A DNA stretch of 64,000 bases from Oscillatoriales cyanobacterium (GTDB lineage Bacteria; Cyanobacteriota; Cyanobacteriia; Cyanobacteriales; Microcoleaceae). A program made the translations under genes and the position numbers. Location: contig REAP01000025.1 in NCBI GenBank assembly GCA_004294385.1, forward strand, positions 1 to 64,000. The letters are read 5' to 3'. Below are positions 1 to 8,471 of this stretch, piece by piece (positions within the stretch are counted from its first letter, which is position 1; every line of letters begins with the position of its first letter). The notes under the pieces were generated by a model. The model ran no database searches and was not told the origin of the DNA. It worked only from the letters and a program-made list of their open reading frames with translations.

Positions 1-93
1 CGCTCAGTGAACTGTGGGCACTTCGACTACGCTCAGTGAACTGTGGGCACTTCGACTACGCTCAGTGAACTGTGGGCACTTCGACTACGCTCA
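1..93. repeat. 29-bp tandem repeat built on the dispersed GTAGTCGAAG core
   Basis: About 3.2 copies of a 29-bp unit (starts near 21, 50 and 79, with a partial copy at the left edge), each carrying CTTCGACTACGCTCAG. The same core recurs in both orientations through the window (about 8200-8430, 19890, 25800, 29805, 30030, 34690, 35755, 38960, 39045, 58290). The last unit runs into the 3' end of the M48 protease gene and provides its stop codon. Confidence 0.9.
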
Positions 94-990
94 GTGAACC
101 TCAGAACCCAAAAGCCGGCGGATTTCTTGTCTGTAAGAGGCATTGTTCAAGCCTTCACCCTTAGCAATATCCGGATCGATTTCTTGTTCGATCGCACTAA
201 TGCGCGAGGCTGTATCCGGGTGAGTGTTCAAAATGCTCGGAGGAGAAGGTTTGTTGAGCAACTTTTTCATAAAATCAACCATCCCAGATTGAGCGTAGCC
301 CGATCGCCCCATTATTTGCAATCCCAACTGATCCGCTTCATATTCAGCTTGACGGCTGTGAGGACGACGCAAAGCCAGTTCCACCCCAATCTGAACTACC
401 TTAGAACCATCGAGTCCGGCGGCTGAAGCTACACCAGAGGCGATCGCCATTTGACGCATTTGTTTAATCGAGTGGCGAGCACTGATGTGACCGATTTCAT
501 GGCCGATCACGCTGGCTAATTGAGCTTCATTGTCCGCCGCCGTCATCAAACCTTTGTTGACATAAACAAAACCGCCCATTGTCGCAAAGGCATTAATGTT
601 GTTGTCATCTACCACCTGAAAAGTATAGGGAATATTTGGGCGATCGCTCTCCTGGGCCAGTCGTTGACCGATGCGGTTGATGTATGCTGTGGTAGCGCGA
701 TCGGTGTCAATTTTAAATTCCCGTCCCGCCAACTGTTGATTGATTTGTCTACCAATAGTGACTTCTTGGCGATCGGACAAATTCGACAATTGAATAACTT
801 GAATACCTCGAAAAATCAATTCTGGCAAAGAAAATGCTTGAATCGGTTCGGGGGAAACCATCCAAATTCCCGCAGCCACAATCAGCGACAGAAACAGATA
901 AATCCCGCGCCCGCAGGTACGCCGAATTGTCAACCAAGTCCTGCGGATTTTTAGCCGCAATCGTGGTAGTATCTTTTGGCTTGTAGACAT
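91..990 (-). CDS. M48 family metalloprotease, membrane-anchored or exported
   Basis: A 299-aa zinc metallopeptidase of the M48 family (BepA/LoiP-like), probably acting on damaged or misfolded envelope proteins. A basic N-terminus is followed by one hydrophobic segment (about residues 29-50), a signal peptide or anchor. The zinc motif HEIGH lies near residue 164 and the third ligand is expected in the downstream AEYEAD motif. There is no tetratricopeptide extension as in BepA. The start is ATG at 990, only 25 bp from the divergent ATG of the DUF4330 gene, so promoter signals must overlap the neighbouring coding sequence. The stop TGA lies inside the 29-bp repeat array, so the last residues (EVH) are repeat-derived. 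Family assignment is firm; the substrate is unknown. Confidence 0.9.
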   Translation of the reverse strand: MSTSQKILPRLRLKIRRTWLTIRRTCGRGIYLFLSLIVAAGIWMVSPEPIQAFSLPELIFRGIQVIQLSNLSDRQEVTIGRQINQQLAGREFKIDTDRATTAYINRIGQRLAQESDRPNIPYTFQVVDDNNINAFATMGGFVYVNKGLMTAADNEAQLASVIGHEIGHISARHSIKQMRQMAIASGVASAAGLDGSKVVQIGVELALRRPHSRQAEYEADQLGLQIMGRSGYAQSGMVDFMKKLLNKPSPPSILNTHPDTASRISAIEQEIDPDIAKGEGLNNASYRQEIRRLLGSEVH

Positions 991-1015
991 ACTTCAAACT
1001 CCCGAAGATTTTTTT

Positions 1016-1543
1016 ATGAAAATGTTGGATTCACAAGGTCGCCTGTTCGGTAAACTTAGCATCTTAGACCTAGGTGCTGCTCTGATTATCCTGCTAGTTG
1101 CAGTGGGAATCTTCTTTTTTCCTGGCACTTCTGGCGGTTCCGTAGCCCAAGTTGGGGGCGCGGGTGTCAAAGTGGTAGAAATCGATGCTATTGCGATCGG
1201 ACTCAAAGGAACCAACTTTCAAGAGTTATTCAAAGCAGGCGATAAAATCAATGTGATTATCCGGAATCAACCCTCCGGTCAGATTACGATCAAATCTGTC
1301 AAAACCCTGACTAGAACCCTAGCAGTTACTCAGCCTGATGGTACATTAAAAGCTTTGCCAGACCCCAGAGAAGAAGAATCCTTCAGCAGAAATATGAGAT
1401 TTACCTTGGAAGGTAAAGGTCAAGTTACTGAAAACGGCCCGGTTTTGGGTAATACAAAAGTTAAAATTGGTACTACGTTAGAACTGGAAGGCAAGAAGTA
1501 CATTTTCAACGCCAGTGTTATTGATGTACGCATTAAAGAGTAA
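1016..1543 (+). CDS. DUF4330 domain-containing protein
   Basis: A 175-aa protein resembling the cyanobacterial DUF4330 family. Residues about 17-36 form a single hydrophobic segment ending in a glycine-rich turn; the rest is beta-strand-rich and probably outside the cytoplasm. Two in-frame ATGs lie 6 bp apart (1016 and 1022) and no clear Shine-Dalgarno separates them. It is divergent from the M48 protease with nearly abutting starts, suggesting joint or mutually exclusive transcription, which is inference. No enzymatic motif is visible. The stop is followed at once by heptamer repeats. Confidence 0.8.
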   Translation: MKMLDSQGRLFGKLSILDLGAALIILLVAVGIFFFPGTSGGSVAQVGGAGVKVVEIDAIAIGLKGTNFQELFKAGDKINVIIRNQPSGQITIKSVKTLTRTLAVTQPDGTLKALPDPREEESFSRNMRFTLEGKGQVTENGPVLGNTKVKIGTTLELEGKKYIFNASVIDVRIKE

Positions 1544-1736
1544 TTGGGAATTGGGAATTGGGAATTGGGAATTGGGGAATTGGGAATTGGGAATTGGGAA
1601 TTGGGAATTGGGAATTGGGAATTGGGAATTGGGAATTGGGAATTGTTAACTGTTGACTGTTGACTGTTGACTGTTGACTGTTGACTGTTAACTGTTAACT
1701 GTTAACCAATAACCAATAACAACTAACAACTAACAA
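1544..1736. repeat. Heptanucleotide tandem repeats (GGGAATT, then TTGACTG/TTAACTG)
   Basis: Roughly 14 head-to-tail copies of a GGGAATT heptamer are followed by about eight copies of TTGACTG/TTAACTG and degenerate AACAACT-type units. These match the class of short tandemly repeated repetitive sequences described in cyanobacteria. They fill the whole gap between the DUF4330 and hydrolase genes and reach the hydrolase stop codon. Confidence 0.92.
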
Positions 1737-2648
1737 TTAACAACTGCTATCGGATAGCAACTTTAAATATTGCCGAATCAAGCCAATGGTGACAGCGGGC
1801 ATTTCTAGATGTGGTGTCAAACCCACATTGTCCAAAACTTGAAAGACTTTGATTGCTTCAGGGTTCATGTTTGCCAATCGCTGACCGATATCAGGACTGG
1901 TAAACTGTGACTTTTCTCCCCAAATAATTGCTGTTGGTGTTGTTAGCTGAGTGATATATAGCGACAAATCAAAGGACAAATCTCCCCTCACAAAGGAAAG
2001 AGCGGCATATTCTGCATTTGGTTCTAAGGCGGATTGTAGATAAGCATCTACGATTTCTTGATAAACTCGGCGCGCATCGGCAAATTGTCGCTGTTCTAGG
2101 AAGTTGCGGATGCCTCCATCGGTGGCAATTCCGGTACTGTAGAGCAAGCGGTCTAAAATCGGTGTGCTGACTATTTGAGCGAATAAACTTTTGCTGTAAT
2201 CTGTTCCGAAGTCGGACAAACCGCTGGGTGTGGTCAAAATCAGCGACTTGAAAAGGTCGGGCCTGACGATCGCAGCTCGAATCGCGATCGCCCCAGTCAG
2301 CGAAGAAGCAATGACATCTGTCGGACTCCCACAAGTCTTTTCCAAAAATTCAATCAAAGTTGTGATATAATCATCGACCTTGTAATTTCTAGCAGGATGT
2401 TCCGATCGCCCCCAGCCGATTAAATCTGGCGCTAAAACTCGATAGTCGGCGGCAAATGCCGGATAAACTTTCGACCATTCGTAGGCACTTGAGCCACCTC
2501 CAAAACCGTGAAAAAATACCAAATTCGGCAGATTATCCGAACTTGAGGTAGGTACATTCATCCAAGGCATTTTTTCAGTGGCATAGTATGCCATTCTGCC
2601 TTGGGAAGTAACTATTGATCGCTGACCGAAGCCTAGAGGCAAAAGCAT
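1737..2648 (-). CDS. Alpha/beta hydrolase
   Basis: A 303-aa alpha/beta-hydrolase-fold protein. An oxyanion HGFGGGS motif lies around residues 48-54, and a nucleophile-elbow-like IASSLTGA sequence around residue 115, where the first Gly of GxSxG is replaced, as in some cyanobacterial and chloroplast homologues. A late HLEMP sequence near residue 280 would carry the catalytic His. The substrate cannot be told; esterase, lipase or dehalogenase-like activity is possible. Start ATG at 2648, within a conserved-looking N-terminus. The gene faces the DUF4330 gene tail to tail across the heptamer array. Confidence 0.85.
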   Translation of the reverse strand: MLLPLGFGQRSIVTSQGRMAYYATEKMPWMNVPTSSSDNLPNLVFFHGFGGGSSAYEWSKVYPAFAADYRVLAPDLIGWGRSEHPARNYKVDDYITTLIEFLEKTCGSPTDVIASSLTGAIAIRAAIVRPDLFKSLILTTPSGLSDFGTDYSKSLFAQIVSTPILDRLLYSTGIATDGGIRNFLEQRQFADARRVYQEIVDAYLQSALEPNAEYAALSFVRGDLSFDLSLYITQLTTPTAIIWGEKSQFTSPDIGQRLANMNPEAIKVFQVLDNVGLTPHLEMPAVTIGLIRQYLKLLSDSSC

Positions 2649-3053
2649 AAATAAACCTGTGGGATTTTAGATTTTGAACTCTTTCTCAAAAAAAATGTCC
2701 CGTCGGGGGGTATTTTTGTAAAGATTAAGTATTGATTTAATTCTATTTTAGTATGGGTTAAAGGTGAAACTACAGACAGGAAGCAAGTTTTGAGATTTTT
2801 GCAGTTCGGGCTGTGTAGTTATCCCACCCTTGCAAACTACTCTCGATGAGAGATAATAGCAGGATGATGGGTAAGACCCCTCAAAATTAATTAATCACAA
2901 TACTTTACGGAGCAGCGACTTTTAGTGTCGAAGTTCCTTGTTAGAAGGGTGAGGCTCGGTTTTGTCTGAACTGGGTGCTTGGCGGTAACTTGGTTGCGCC
3001 ACTATAAATTCTACAACAATAAAAATTACTAATCTCAGGGAGATCTACTAACT
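2649..3053. other. Divergent intergenic region, 405 bp
   Basis: Gene-free DNA between the hydrolase (minus) and the 204-aa unknown gene (plus). It presumably holds both promoters. The last 50 bp are AT-rich and carry an AGGGAG Shine-Dalgarno about 13 nt before the ATG at 3054. No known riboswitch or RNA gene was recognised. Confidence 0.5.
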
Positions 3054-3668
3054 ATGCAACTGCTCAGAAAAAGGGATCGCGAGGGTTTTATGGTTGACAC
3101 AAAAAGTCTTCACTCGGATAGGGTGGCAGAATTTGAGACTCCCTATCGAAGCGTGGATTTAAACGGCAAAGATGATACTGTTGTCGCTACTCCAGACCGC
3201 TCTGTGGGGGCAGAGTCTCGGATGACTGCTGTGGAGCATCATTGTGTCCGCATAGCTTTACAAGAGTTAAAATGCTTTGAAGTAGTGGAACACCAGTTTC
3301 GACATTGGGGACTAACTTTCACGAATACGGTGGCTATCCAACCTTCAAACCCAGCATTTTTGACTGCTCCTGGGATGACAATTTTAATGGGTGCTCCGAA
3401 AAGTGGACAGATAGAGGTCTCTTTTAAGTATCCAGTTCGGTTTGTGTCAGGACTTGTCACCAGTTCACGGCGAACTGTTTTGTCTGCTTGCGACTCTGAT
3501 GGTGCTCAAGTTGCTCAGGATGAAATGCCTGCGCCCAATCTGGTAGGGTCTAATTCTCCGATCGACCCTAGCACTGAACTGCGTGTCAAAGCACCGGATA
3601 TTTCTAAAATCACTTTTTACGCTTTTGATGGTCAGTTAGTAGTTCACGATCTGATTTTTGGGTTTTAA
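3054..3668 (+). CDS. Conserved-looking hypothetical protein, beta-rich C-terminus
   Basis: A 204-aa protein not recognised. There is no signal peptide or membrane segment. Residues about 65-130 and 175-204 alternate short hydrophobic strands and turns, such as IEVSFKYPVRFVSGLV and ITFYAFDGQLVVHDLIFGF, which suggests a beta-sandwich of carbohydrate-binding or discoidin type. That is inference from pattern only. Two Cys (about residues 80 and 88) fall in a helical-looking segment. The start at 3054 is supported by AGGGAG upstream; an internal ATG (residue 13) is an alternative. Its stop overlaps the stop of the convergent gene by 4 bp. Confidence 0.7.
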   Translation: MQLLRKRDREGFMVDTKSLHSDRVAEFETPYRSVDLNGKDDTVVATPDRSVGAESRMTAVEHHCVRIALQELKCFEVVEHQFRHWGLTFTNTVAIQPSNPAFLTAPGMTILMGAPKSGQIEVSFKYPVRFVSGLVTSSRRTVLSACDSDGAQVAQDEMPAPNLVGSNSPIDPSTELRVKAPDISKITFYAFDGQLVVHDLIFGF

Positions 3669-4564
3669 TTTAATTTTGGAAAGGTGTCTAAAGTCTGCAA
3701 ACCTTCTAGAAGGGCATTGCGGACTAAAGCTTCTGGTTCTTGAGTCAGCATCAACCGAAAGCACTCAGTAGTGTGGGACAGGGCGATCGAACTTTTGAGA
3801 GAACTCTGTTTCCTAAACCCAGGATTTTTGACCAAATCGGTCATTTGCCGCACAGCAATCAAACGTTTTACGGGGTCTATGTCGGTTAAATCGGCGAGGA
3901 TGCGATCGAGTACGGCTTCATCTTTTGACGCGCTGTAGCTCAAAATTTGCCGTACTAACAATGCGATAATGGCGATCGTCCCAAAGTTCTGTAAGATGGC
4001 GCTCAAAGCGATCCAGTGGCTGTCAGATTCAGCCCAAATCGCAAAGCTCATGTAAGTTCCTAGAGTAGCAATGCCACCGCTACCCACAGCTAACACCAAC
4101 CGTCGGCTGGGGCTGTGCCAAAATTGCTTGAGGTTCGATCGCAACTGTGGCCAATCCCAAGACTCTGCCCGGTAAACTAGGATCATCGCTCCTATCCCCA
4201 AGCCCGTAGAAGCTAGCAATTGACTATTCCACCAGCCCCAAACGGCTAAGAGTGTTAAAATTGCCAGTGGGCCTGGCGATCGAGTTAAACGCTCTAGCAG
4301 CCACTTCAGCAAGGTGGTGGAAATTTGAGGCGATCGGGATGAGTTACGAGGGTCAAGCCTATGACGTCTCGCTGACTCAGGAACAGTCGTTCCTCTCGTT
4401 CGAGAAAATGAGCGATTTTCCGGTTTATATTGCCTCACAGCCTTGATATCTGGCATTTCTGACGACAATTGGTTCAATCCGCCCGATCGCAATTGCGGAG
4501 TACGTTCTGACATATCCACTTCTCTAGAAATCAGCTTGTTTGTAGTTTTTTTGACTCGTTCCAT
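3665..4564 (-). CDS. Membrane protein with C-terminal armadillo/HEAT-like helices
   Basis: A 299-aa protein. The N-terminal ~85 residues are basic and Ser/Arg-rich, likely disordered. About four hydrophobic segments follow (residues ~98-140, 155-175, 180-205), then a ~90-residue helical tail (LADLTDIDPVKRLIAVRQMTDL and onward) resembling one or two armadillo/HEAT repeats. Similar proteins in cyanobacteria are annotated only as armadillo-type fold. A second ATG at residue 18 could be the true start. The stop overlaps the convergent gene at 3665-3668. Function unknown. Confidence 0.75.
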   Translation of the reverse strand: MERVKKTTNKLISREVDMSERTPQLRSGGLNQLSSEMPDIKAVRQYKPENRSFSRTRGTTVPESARRHRLDPRNSSRSPQISTTLLKWLLERLTRSPGPLAILTLLAVWGWWNSQLLASTGLGIGAMILVYRAESWDWPQLRSNLKQFWHSPSRRLVLAVGSGGIATLGTYMSFAIWAESDSHWIALSAILQNFGTIAIIALLVRQILSYSASKDEAVLDRILADLTDIDPVKRLIAVRQMTDLVKNPGFRKQSSLKSSIALSHTTECFRLMLTQEPEALVRNALLEGLQTLDTFPKLN

Positions 4565-4964
4565 ATAGAGTTTTTGGTTAAAAAAGTTGAAGCTATCGAG
4601 CTGTTTTTAGCATTGGTCGAGACAGTCGGGAAACACTATAGCCTTAAATCTAATGATAGCTGAAATTGAGACTGGTCGGATTCGCAACAAAAGAAACCAA
4701 ATTGCGGAAAGCTGATACCAAAGATATAGCAGAAAAGAAAACCTTTGTGGCTAAAAATGGCAATCTCTGAAGCAATCAGAAAAAATTACACGCAGCAATC
4801 TAGCCACTTTTATACCCTAAACTGCTAAAATTTTTGCATAATTGAAAGTTAAGCGACCGTTAAACGAATATTGCAGTTTGTGCGATCGGGATCAAACCCG
4901 GCAAAGTAGCAAAATGTAAATAACCTTACCCACAGTTCGCCGGAGCAACCTTGCAGGAAAATCC
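4565..4964. other. Divergent intergenic region, 400 bp
   Basis: AT-rich gene-free DNA between the divergent membrane-protein and MBL-hydrolase genes, presumably holding both promoters. No tandem repeats, RNA genes or convincing terminators were seen. Confidence 0.45.
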
Positions 4965-5855
4965 ATGTCTAGTATGCAAAGCCAATTCACAGTTCACTTC
5001 TGGGGCGTTAGAGGTAGCATAGCGTCTCCGGGAGCTGAAACAGTACGTTACGGAGGCAACACGCCCTGTATTGAAATGCGAGTGGGTGACAGTCGCCTGA
5101 TTTTTGATGGCGGTACTGGCTTACGGGTTTTGGGACAAACTCTCCTGTCGCAGATGCCTGTAGAAGCTCATATGTTTTTCACCCACTCTCACTGGGATCA
5201 CATTCAAGGATTTCCGTTTTTTACGCCAGCTTTCGTCAAGGGTAATTGTTTTCACATCTATGGGGCGGTTGCTCCTGCTCCTAACGAAGCTACTATTCAA
5301 CAGCGCCTCAACGACCAGATGCTTCATCCCAATTTTCCGGTTCCCCTACAAATTATGGGTGCAGACCTCAAGTTCAACGATGTTAAAATCGGCGATACGG
5401 TGGAAATCGGGGATATCAAGGTGGAAACTGCTTTGTTGAACCATCCGGGAGAAGCTATGGGCTATCGGGTTAACTGGAGAGGGTATGCGGCTGCTTATGT
5501 GACCGATACCGAACATTTTCCAGACCGTTTGGACGAAAATGTGGTGAAATTGGCGACTGATGCTGAGGTGTTGATCTACGATGCTACTTATACGGATGAG
5601 GAGTATTATGCAGAAAAGTCGAGTAGGGTTGGCTGGGGCCATTCGACTTGGCAGGAAGCGGTGAAGGTGGCACAAGCTGCTAATGTCAAAAAGTTGGTGA
5701 TTTTTCACCACGATCCTTTGCATAATGATGAGTTTCTAGACAAGGTGGGAGAGCAAGTTGCTCAAAGGTTCCCGAACAGTTTGATGGCGCGGGAAGGTTT
5801 GTCGCTACAGTTGCTTCCTCCTCAAAATGATGCGACTGAAACATCGGTGCAATAA
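4965..5855 (+). CDS. MBL-fold metallo-hydrolase (RNase Z / class II phosphodiesterase-like)
   Basis: A 296-aa metallo-beta-lactamase-fold enzyme. The metal-binding THSHWDH motif is near residue 73 (HxHxDH), later ligands are expected at the NHPGEAMGYR His (about 164) and the D in VTDTEH (about 181), and a final FHHDP motif is near residue 248. The N-terminal WGVRGSIASPG plus YGGNTPC signature is typical of single-domain MBL phosphodiesterase-like proteins rather than lactamases. It probably hydrolyses a phosphodiester; the substrate is unknown. ATG at 4965, with a second ATG three codons later. No obvious operon partner: ribF follows after 132 bp. Confidence 0.88.
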   Translation: MSSMQSQFTVHFWGVRGSIASPGAETVRYGGNTPCIEMRVGDSRLIFDGGTGLRVLGQTLLSQMPVEAHMFFTHSHWDHIQGFPFFTPAFVKGNCFHIYGAVAPAPNEATIQQRLNDQMLHPNFPVPLQIMGADLKFNDVKIGDTVEIGDIKVETALLNHPGEAMGYRVNWRGYAAAYVTDTEHFPDRLDENVVKLATDAEVLIYDATYTDEEYYAEKSSRVGWGHSTWQEAVKVAQAANVKKLVIFHHDPLHNDEFLDKVGEQVAQRFPNSLMAREGLSLQLLPPQNDATETSVQ

Positions 5856-5987
5856 TTCTCTGCGACGGTATTGTAAATATGAGAAGTTTGAGATGGACAG
5901 ATTTTCGGGAAATTCTGATGTCTAAAGTCTCAAATGAAAATTAGGGTTCGCGATCGCAATCAGGCCAACTATGTCAAAATTTAAAGC

Positions 5988-7118
5988 GTGTGGGTAACTT
6001 CTTCTTTTACGGCTGCTCTGACTCCAACCGCCGTTGCCTTGGGAAACTTTGATGGTTTGCACCTTGGGCATCGACAAGTTGTGCAGCCAATTTTAAATCG
6101 ATCGATTCTGGAAAATTCTGGGGCAATTTCGGCAACTATTTCTGTGTTGCAGTCGGAATTGCGGGCTGTGACTGGCAAAGATGTTGGTTGGTCACTGACT
6201 CGGACCTCTGACAAAGAACTAAAAGGCTGGGACTCTGATTCGGGCGTGAGGCTTTACGGAACAGTGCTGACATTCGACCCGCACCCGCAAGAGTTCTTTA
6301 CCGGTCAATCCAAAAAACTGCTGACTCCTCTGGCAGAAAAGGTAGAATTGCTCGAAGCAATGGGTGTCGAACAATTGGTGCTACTGCCATTTGATCGCGA
6401 ATTGGCTGCTTTGACTGCGCCTCAGTTTGTCGAGGAAATTCTGGTGCGACAACTCCAAGCGAGTCGAATTAGTGTCGGGATGGATTTTCGTTTTGGACGG
6501 GGACGGGCGGGGACGGCTGTGGATTTACAGGCGATCGCCTCCAACTACGGCATTGATGTTAATCTTGTAGGACTTCACACCTGTGGCGAAGGGGAGCGGA
6601 TCAGCAGTTCTGTGATTCGCGAGAGTTTAGCTTGTGGCGATTTGCGGCGGGCTAATAAGTTGCTGGGACGTTGTTACAGTTTGGTGGGGCCGATAGTTCA
6701 AGGACAGCAACTTGGCAGGACAATCGGATTTCCTACGGCTAATATTGAATTGCCACCGTCCAAGTTTTTGCCGCGTTTTGGCGTGTATGCGGTGCGAGTA
6801 TTAGTTAAGGATGGAGGTGGAACAATCAAAGATCAAAGTTCTTCCTATGAGTGGGAAAATCCTAAATCTCTAATGCCGGAACAAACATCAGATTCATGCT
6901 TTGTGAATGGGGTGATGAATGTTGGCTGTCGCCCGACGGTGGACGGACAGGAGCCTACTGTGGAGGTTCACCTGTTAGATTGGTCTGGGGATTTGTACGG
7001 TCAAACCTTGAGCGTGAGTTTAGTGGAGTTTTTGCGGCCAGAACAAAAGTTCGCTTCTTTGGAAGCTCTTAAAACTCAAATTCAAGTGGATTGTGATGTT
7101 GCTAGAAGTATTTTATAG
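5988..7118 (+). CDS. ribF: Bifunctional riboflavin kinase / FAD synthetase
   Basis: Converts riboflavin to FMN and FMN to FAD. The N-terminal nucleotidyltransferase domain shows GNFDGLHLGH (about residues 19-28) and FDPHP (about 91); the C-terminal kinase domain shows GRTIGFPTAN near residue 245 and the family-typical VEVHLLDW. Start is GTG at 5988: the nearby upstream ATG (5971) is out of frame and stops after eight codons. Length is 376 aa against roughly 310 for the family. The excess lies mainly in a Ser/Thr-rich stretch between the first two motifs and a second loop near residues 275-300. Identity is firm. Confidence 0.93.
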   Translation: MWVTSSFTAALTPTAVALGNFDGLHLGHRQVVQPILNRSILENSGAISATISVLQSELRAVTGKDVGWSLTRTSDKELKGWDSDSGVRLYGTVLTFDPHPQEFFTGQSKKLLTPLAEKVELLEAMGVEQLVLLPFDRELAALTAPQFVEEILVRQLQASRISVGMDFRFGRGRAGTAVDLQAIASNYGIDVNLVGLHTCGEGERISSSVIRESLACGDLRRANKLLGRCYSLVGPIVQGQQLGRTIGFPTANIELPPSKFLPRFGVYAVRVLVKDGGGTIKDQSSSYEWENPKSLMPEQTSDSCFVNGVMNVGCRPTVDGQEPTVEVHLLDWSGDLYGQTLSVSLVEFLRPEQKFASLEALKTQIQVDCDVARSIL

Positions 7119-7119
7119 C

Positions 7120-7216
7120 GAAGGAAGAAGGAAGAAGGAAGAAGGAAGAAGGAAGAAGGAAGAAGGAAGAAGGAAGAAGGAAGAAGGAAGAAGGAAGAAG
7201 GAAGAAGGAAGAAGGA
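7120..7216. repeat. GGAAGAA heptamer tandem array
   Basis: About 13 near-perfect head-to-tail copies of GGAAGAA between ribF and moxR. The same heptamer occurs at about 29985, 30070, 34606, 34722, 38908, 39000 and, in coding sequence, at 60580. Confidence 0.93.
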
Positions 7217-7270
7217 AAGGAAAAAGGGAAATACAATGGTTTCAGTAATTAACAATTAATCATCAGGGAT

Positions 7271-8179
7271 ATGAGAGAAAACATCGATCGGCTGAAGCAA
7301 AATCTAGGCAAGACTATAGTTGGCAAAGCGGATGCGATTCGCTTGGTGATTGTAGCGCTGCTTTCGGGGGGACACGCCCTGTTGGAAGATGTGCCTGGTG
7401 TGGGAAAAACGCTGTTGGCGAAGTCTTTGGCGCGATCGATTGATGGCAAGTTTCAGCGTATTCAGTGTACTCCAGATTTGTTGCCAACCGATATCACCGG
7501 TACTAATATTTGGAATCCTAGCAGCGGGAAGTTTGAGTTTTTGCCCGGCCCCGTGTTTGCCAATGTGTTGCTAGCCGATGAGATTAATCGGGCGACACCA
7601 CGTACTCAGTCGGCTTTGCTGGAAGTGATGGAAGAAAAGCAAGTGACTGTGGATGGGGTTTCTCGGACTGTTCCCACACCATTTTTTGTAATTGCGACTC
7701 AAAACCCGATCGAATATCAAGGCACTTTTCCGCTACCGGAAGCACAGATGGATCGCTTCACTCTGTCTTTGACTTTGGGCTATCCTGGGGAGTTGGAAGA
7801 GTTGCAAATGTTGGAGAGGCTTTCTGATAGTTTTGCGGTGGAGGATTTGCAGCCTTGTATTTCTCTGGAAGAGGTGCAGGAGTTGCGCCGTTTGTGCGCT
7901 GCTGTGAAGGTGGAAGGGCATTTGAAGCAGTATATTGTGAATTTGGTGCGATCGACTCGCGAAGACGACGAAATCACTCTGGGAGTGAGTCCGCGAGGTG
8001 CCGTATCTTTGCATCGTGCTTCCCAAGCTTTGGCATTTATTTCAGGGCGAGATTATGCGCTTCCTGATGATGTGAAATATTTGGCGACTCATGTACTTTC
8101 TCATCGGTTGATTCCGGCGGGGGGAAGGAGGGCGAAGACGATTGTTGACAGATTATTACGAGAAGTTCCTATTCCTTAA
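7271..8179 (+). CDS. MoxR-family AAA+ ATPase
   Basis: A 302-aa AAA+ chaperone-like ATPase. Walker A GVPGVGKT is near residues 43-50, Walker B LLADEINRA near residue 104, sensor 1 ATQNP near residue 145, and the C-terminal lid region carries the family-typical SPRG motif. MoxR ATPases usually help mature or assemble partner proteins and are often followed by DUF58 and von Willebrand A genes. Here no such gene follows; the downstream DNA is a repeat array, so partners must lie elsewhere. ATG at 7271. Confidence 0.92.
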   Translation: MRENIDRLKQNLGKTIVGKADAIRLVIVALLSGGHALLEDVPGVGKTLLAKSLARSIDGKFQRIQCTPDLLPTDITGTNIWNPSSGKFEFLPGPVFANVLLADEINRATPRTQSALLEVMEEKQVTVDGVSRTVPTPFFVIATQNPIEYQGTFPLPEAQMDRFTLSLTLGYPGELEELQMLERLSDSFAVEDLQPCISLEEVQELRRLCAAVKVEGHLKQYIVNLVRSTREDDEITLGVSPRGAVSLHRASQALAFISGRDYALPDDVKYLATHVLSHRLIPAGGRRAKTIVDRLLREVPIP

Positions 8180-8195
8180 AAAGTTTGTATTGTTC

Positions 8196-8437
8196 CCTGA
8201 GCGTAGTCGAAGGGTCGAAGTCTAGGATAAACTCCGTTGAAATTGTTCCCTGAGCGTAGTCGAAGGGTCGAAGTCTAGGATAAACTCCTTTGAAATTGTT
8301 CCCTGAGCGTAGTCGAAGGGTCGAAGTCTAGGATATTGAAGTAGAGACTTCGACTACGCTCAGCCACCAGAAGTAGACACTTCGACTACGCTCAGTCACC
8401 AGAAGTAGACACTTCGACTACGCTCAGTCACCAGAAG
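8196..8437. repeat. Dispersed-repeat array that switches orientation
   Basis: Three direct units of about 47 bp, each starting with GTTCCCTGAGCGTAGTCGAAG followed by GGTCGAAGTCTAGGATA, are followed by three ~31-bp units with the core in the inverse orientation (ACTTCGACTACGCTCAG plus CCACCAGAAGTAG). The whole can fold into a long cruciform between the convergent moxR and cup genes. Confidence 0.9.
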
Positions 8438-8471
8438 CATCCTAACCATCTTGGCAGTTGCTATATACAGT

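Noticed and set aside
1..93. Possible CRISPR array at the left edge
   Set aside because: Units are head-to-tail with no unique spacers; the core is a dispersed repeat.
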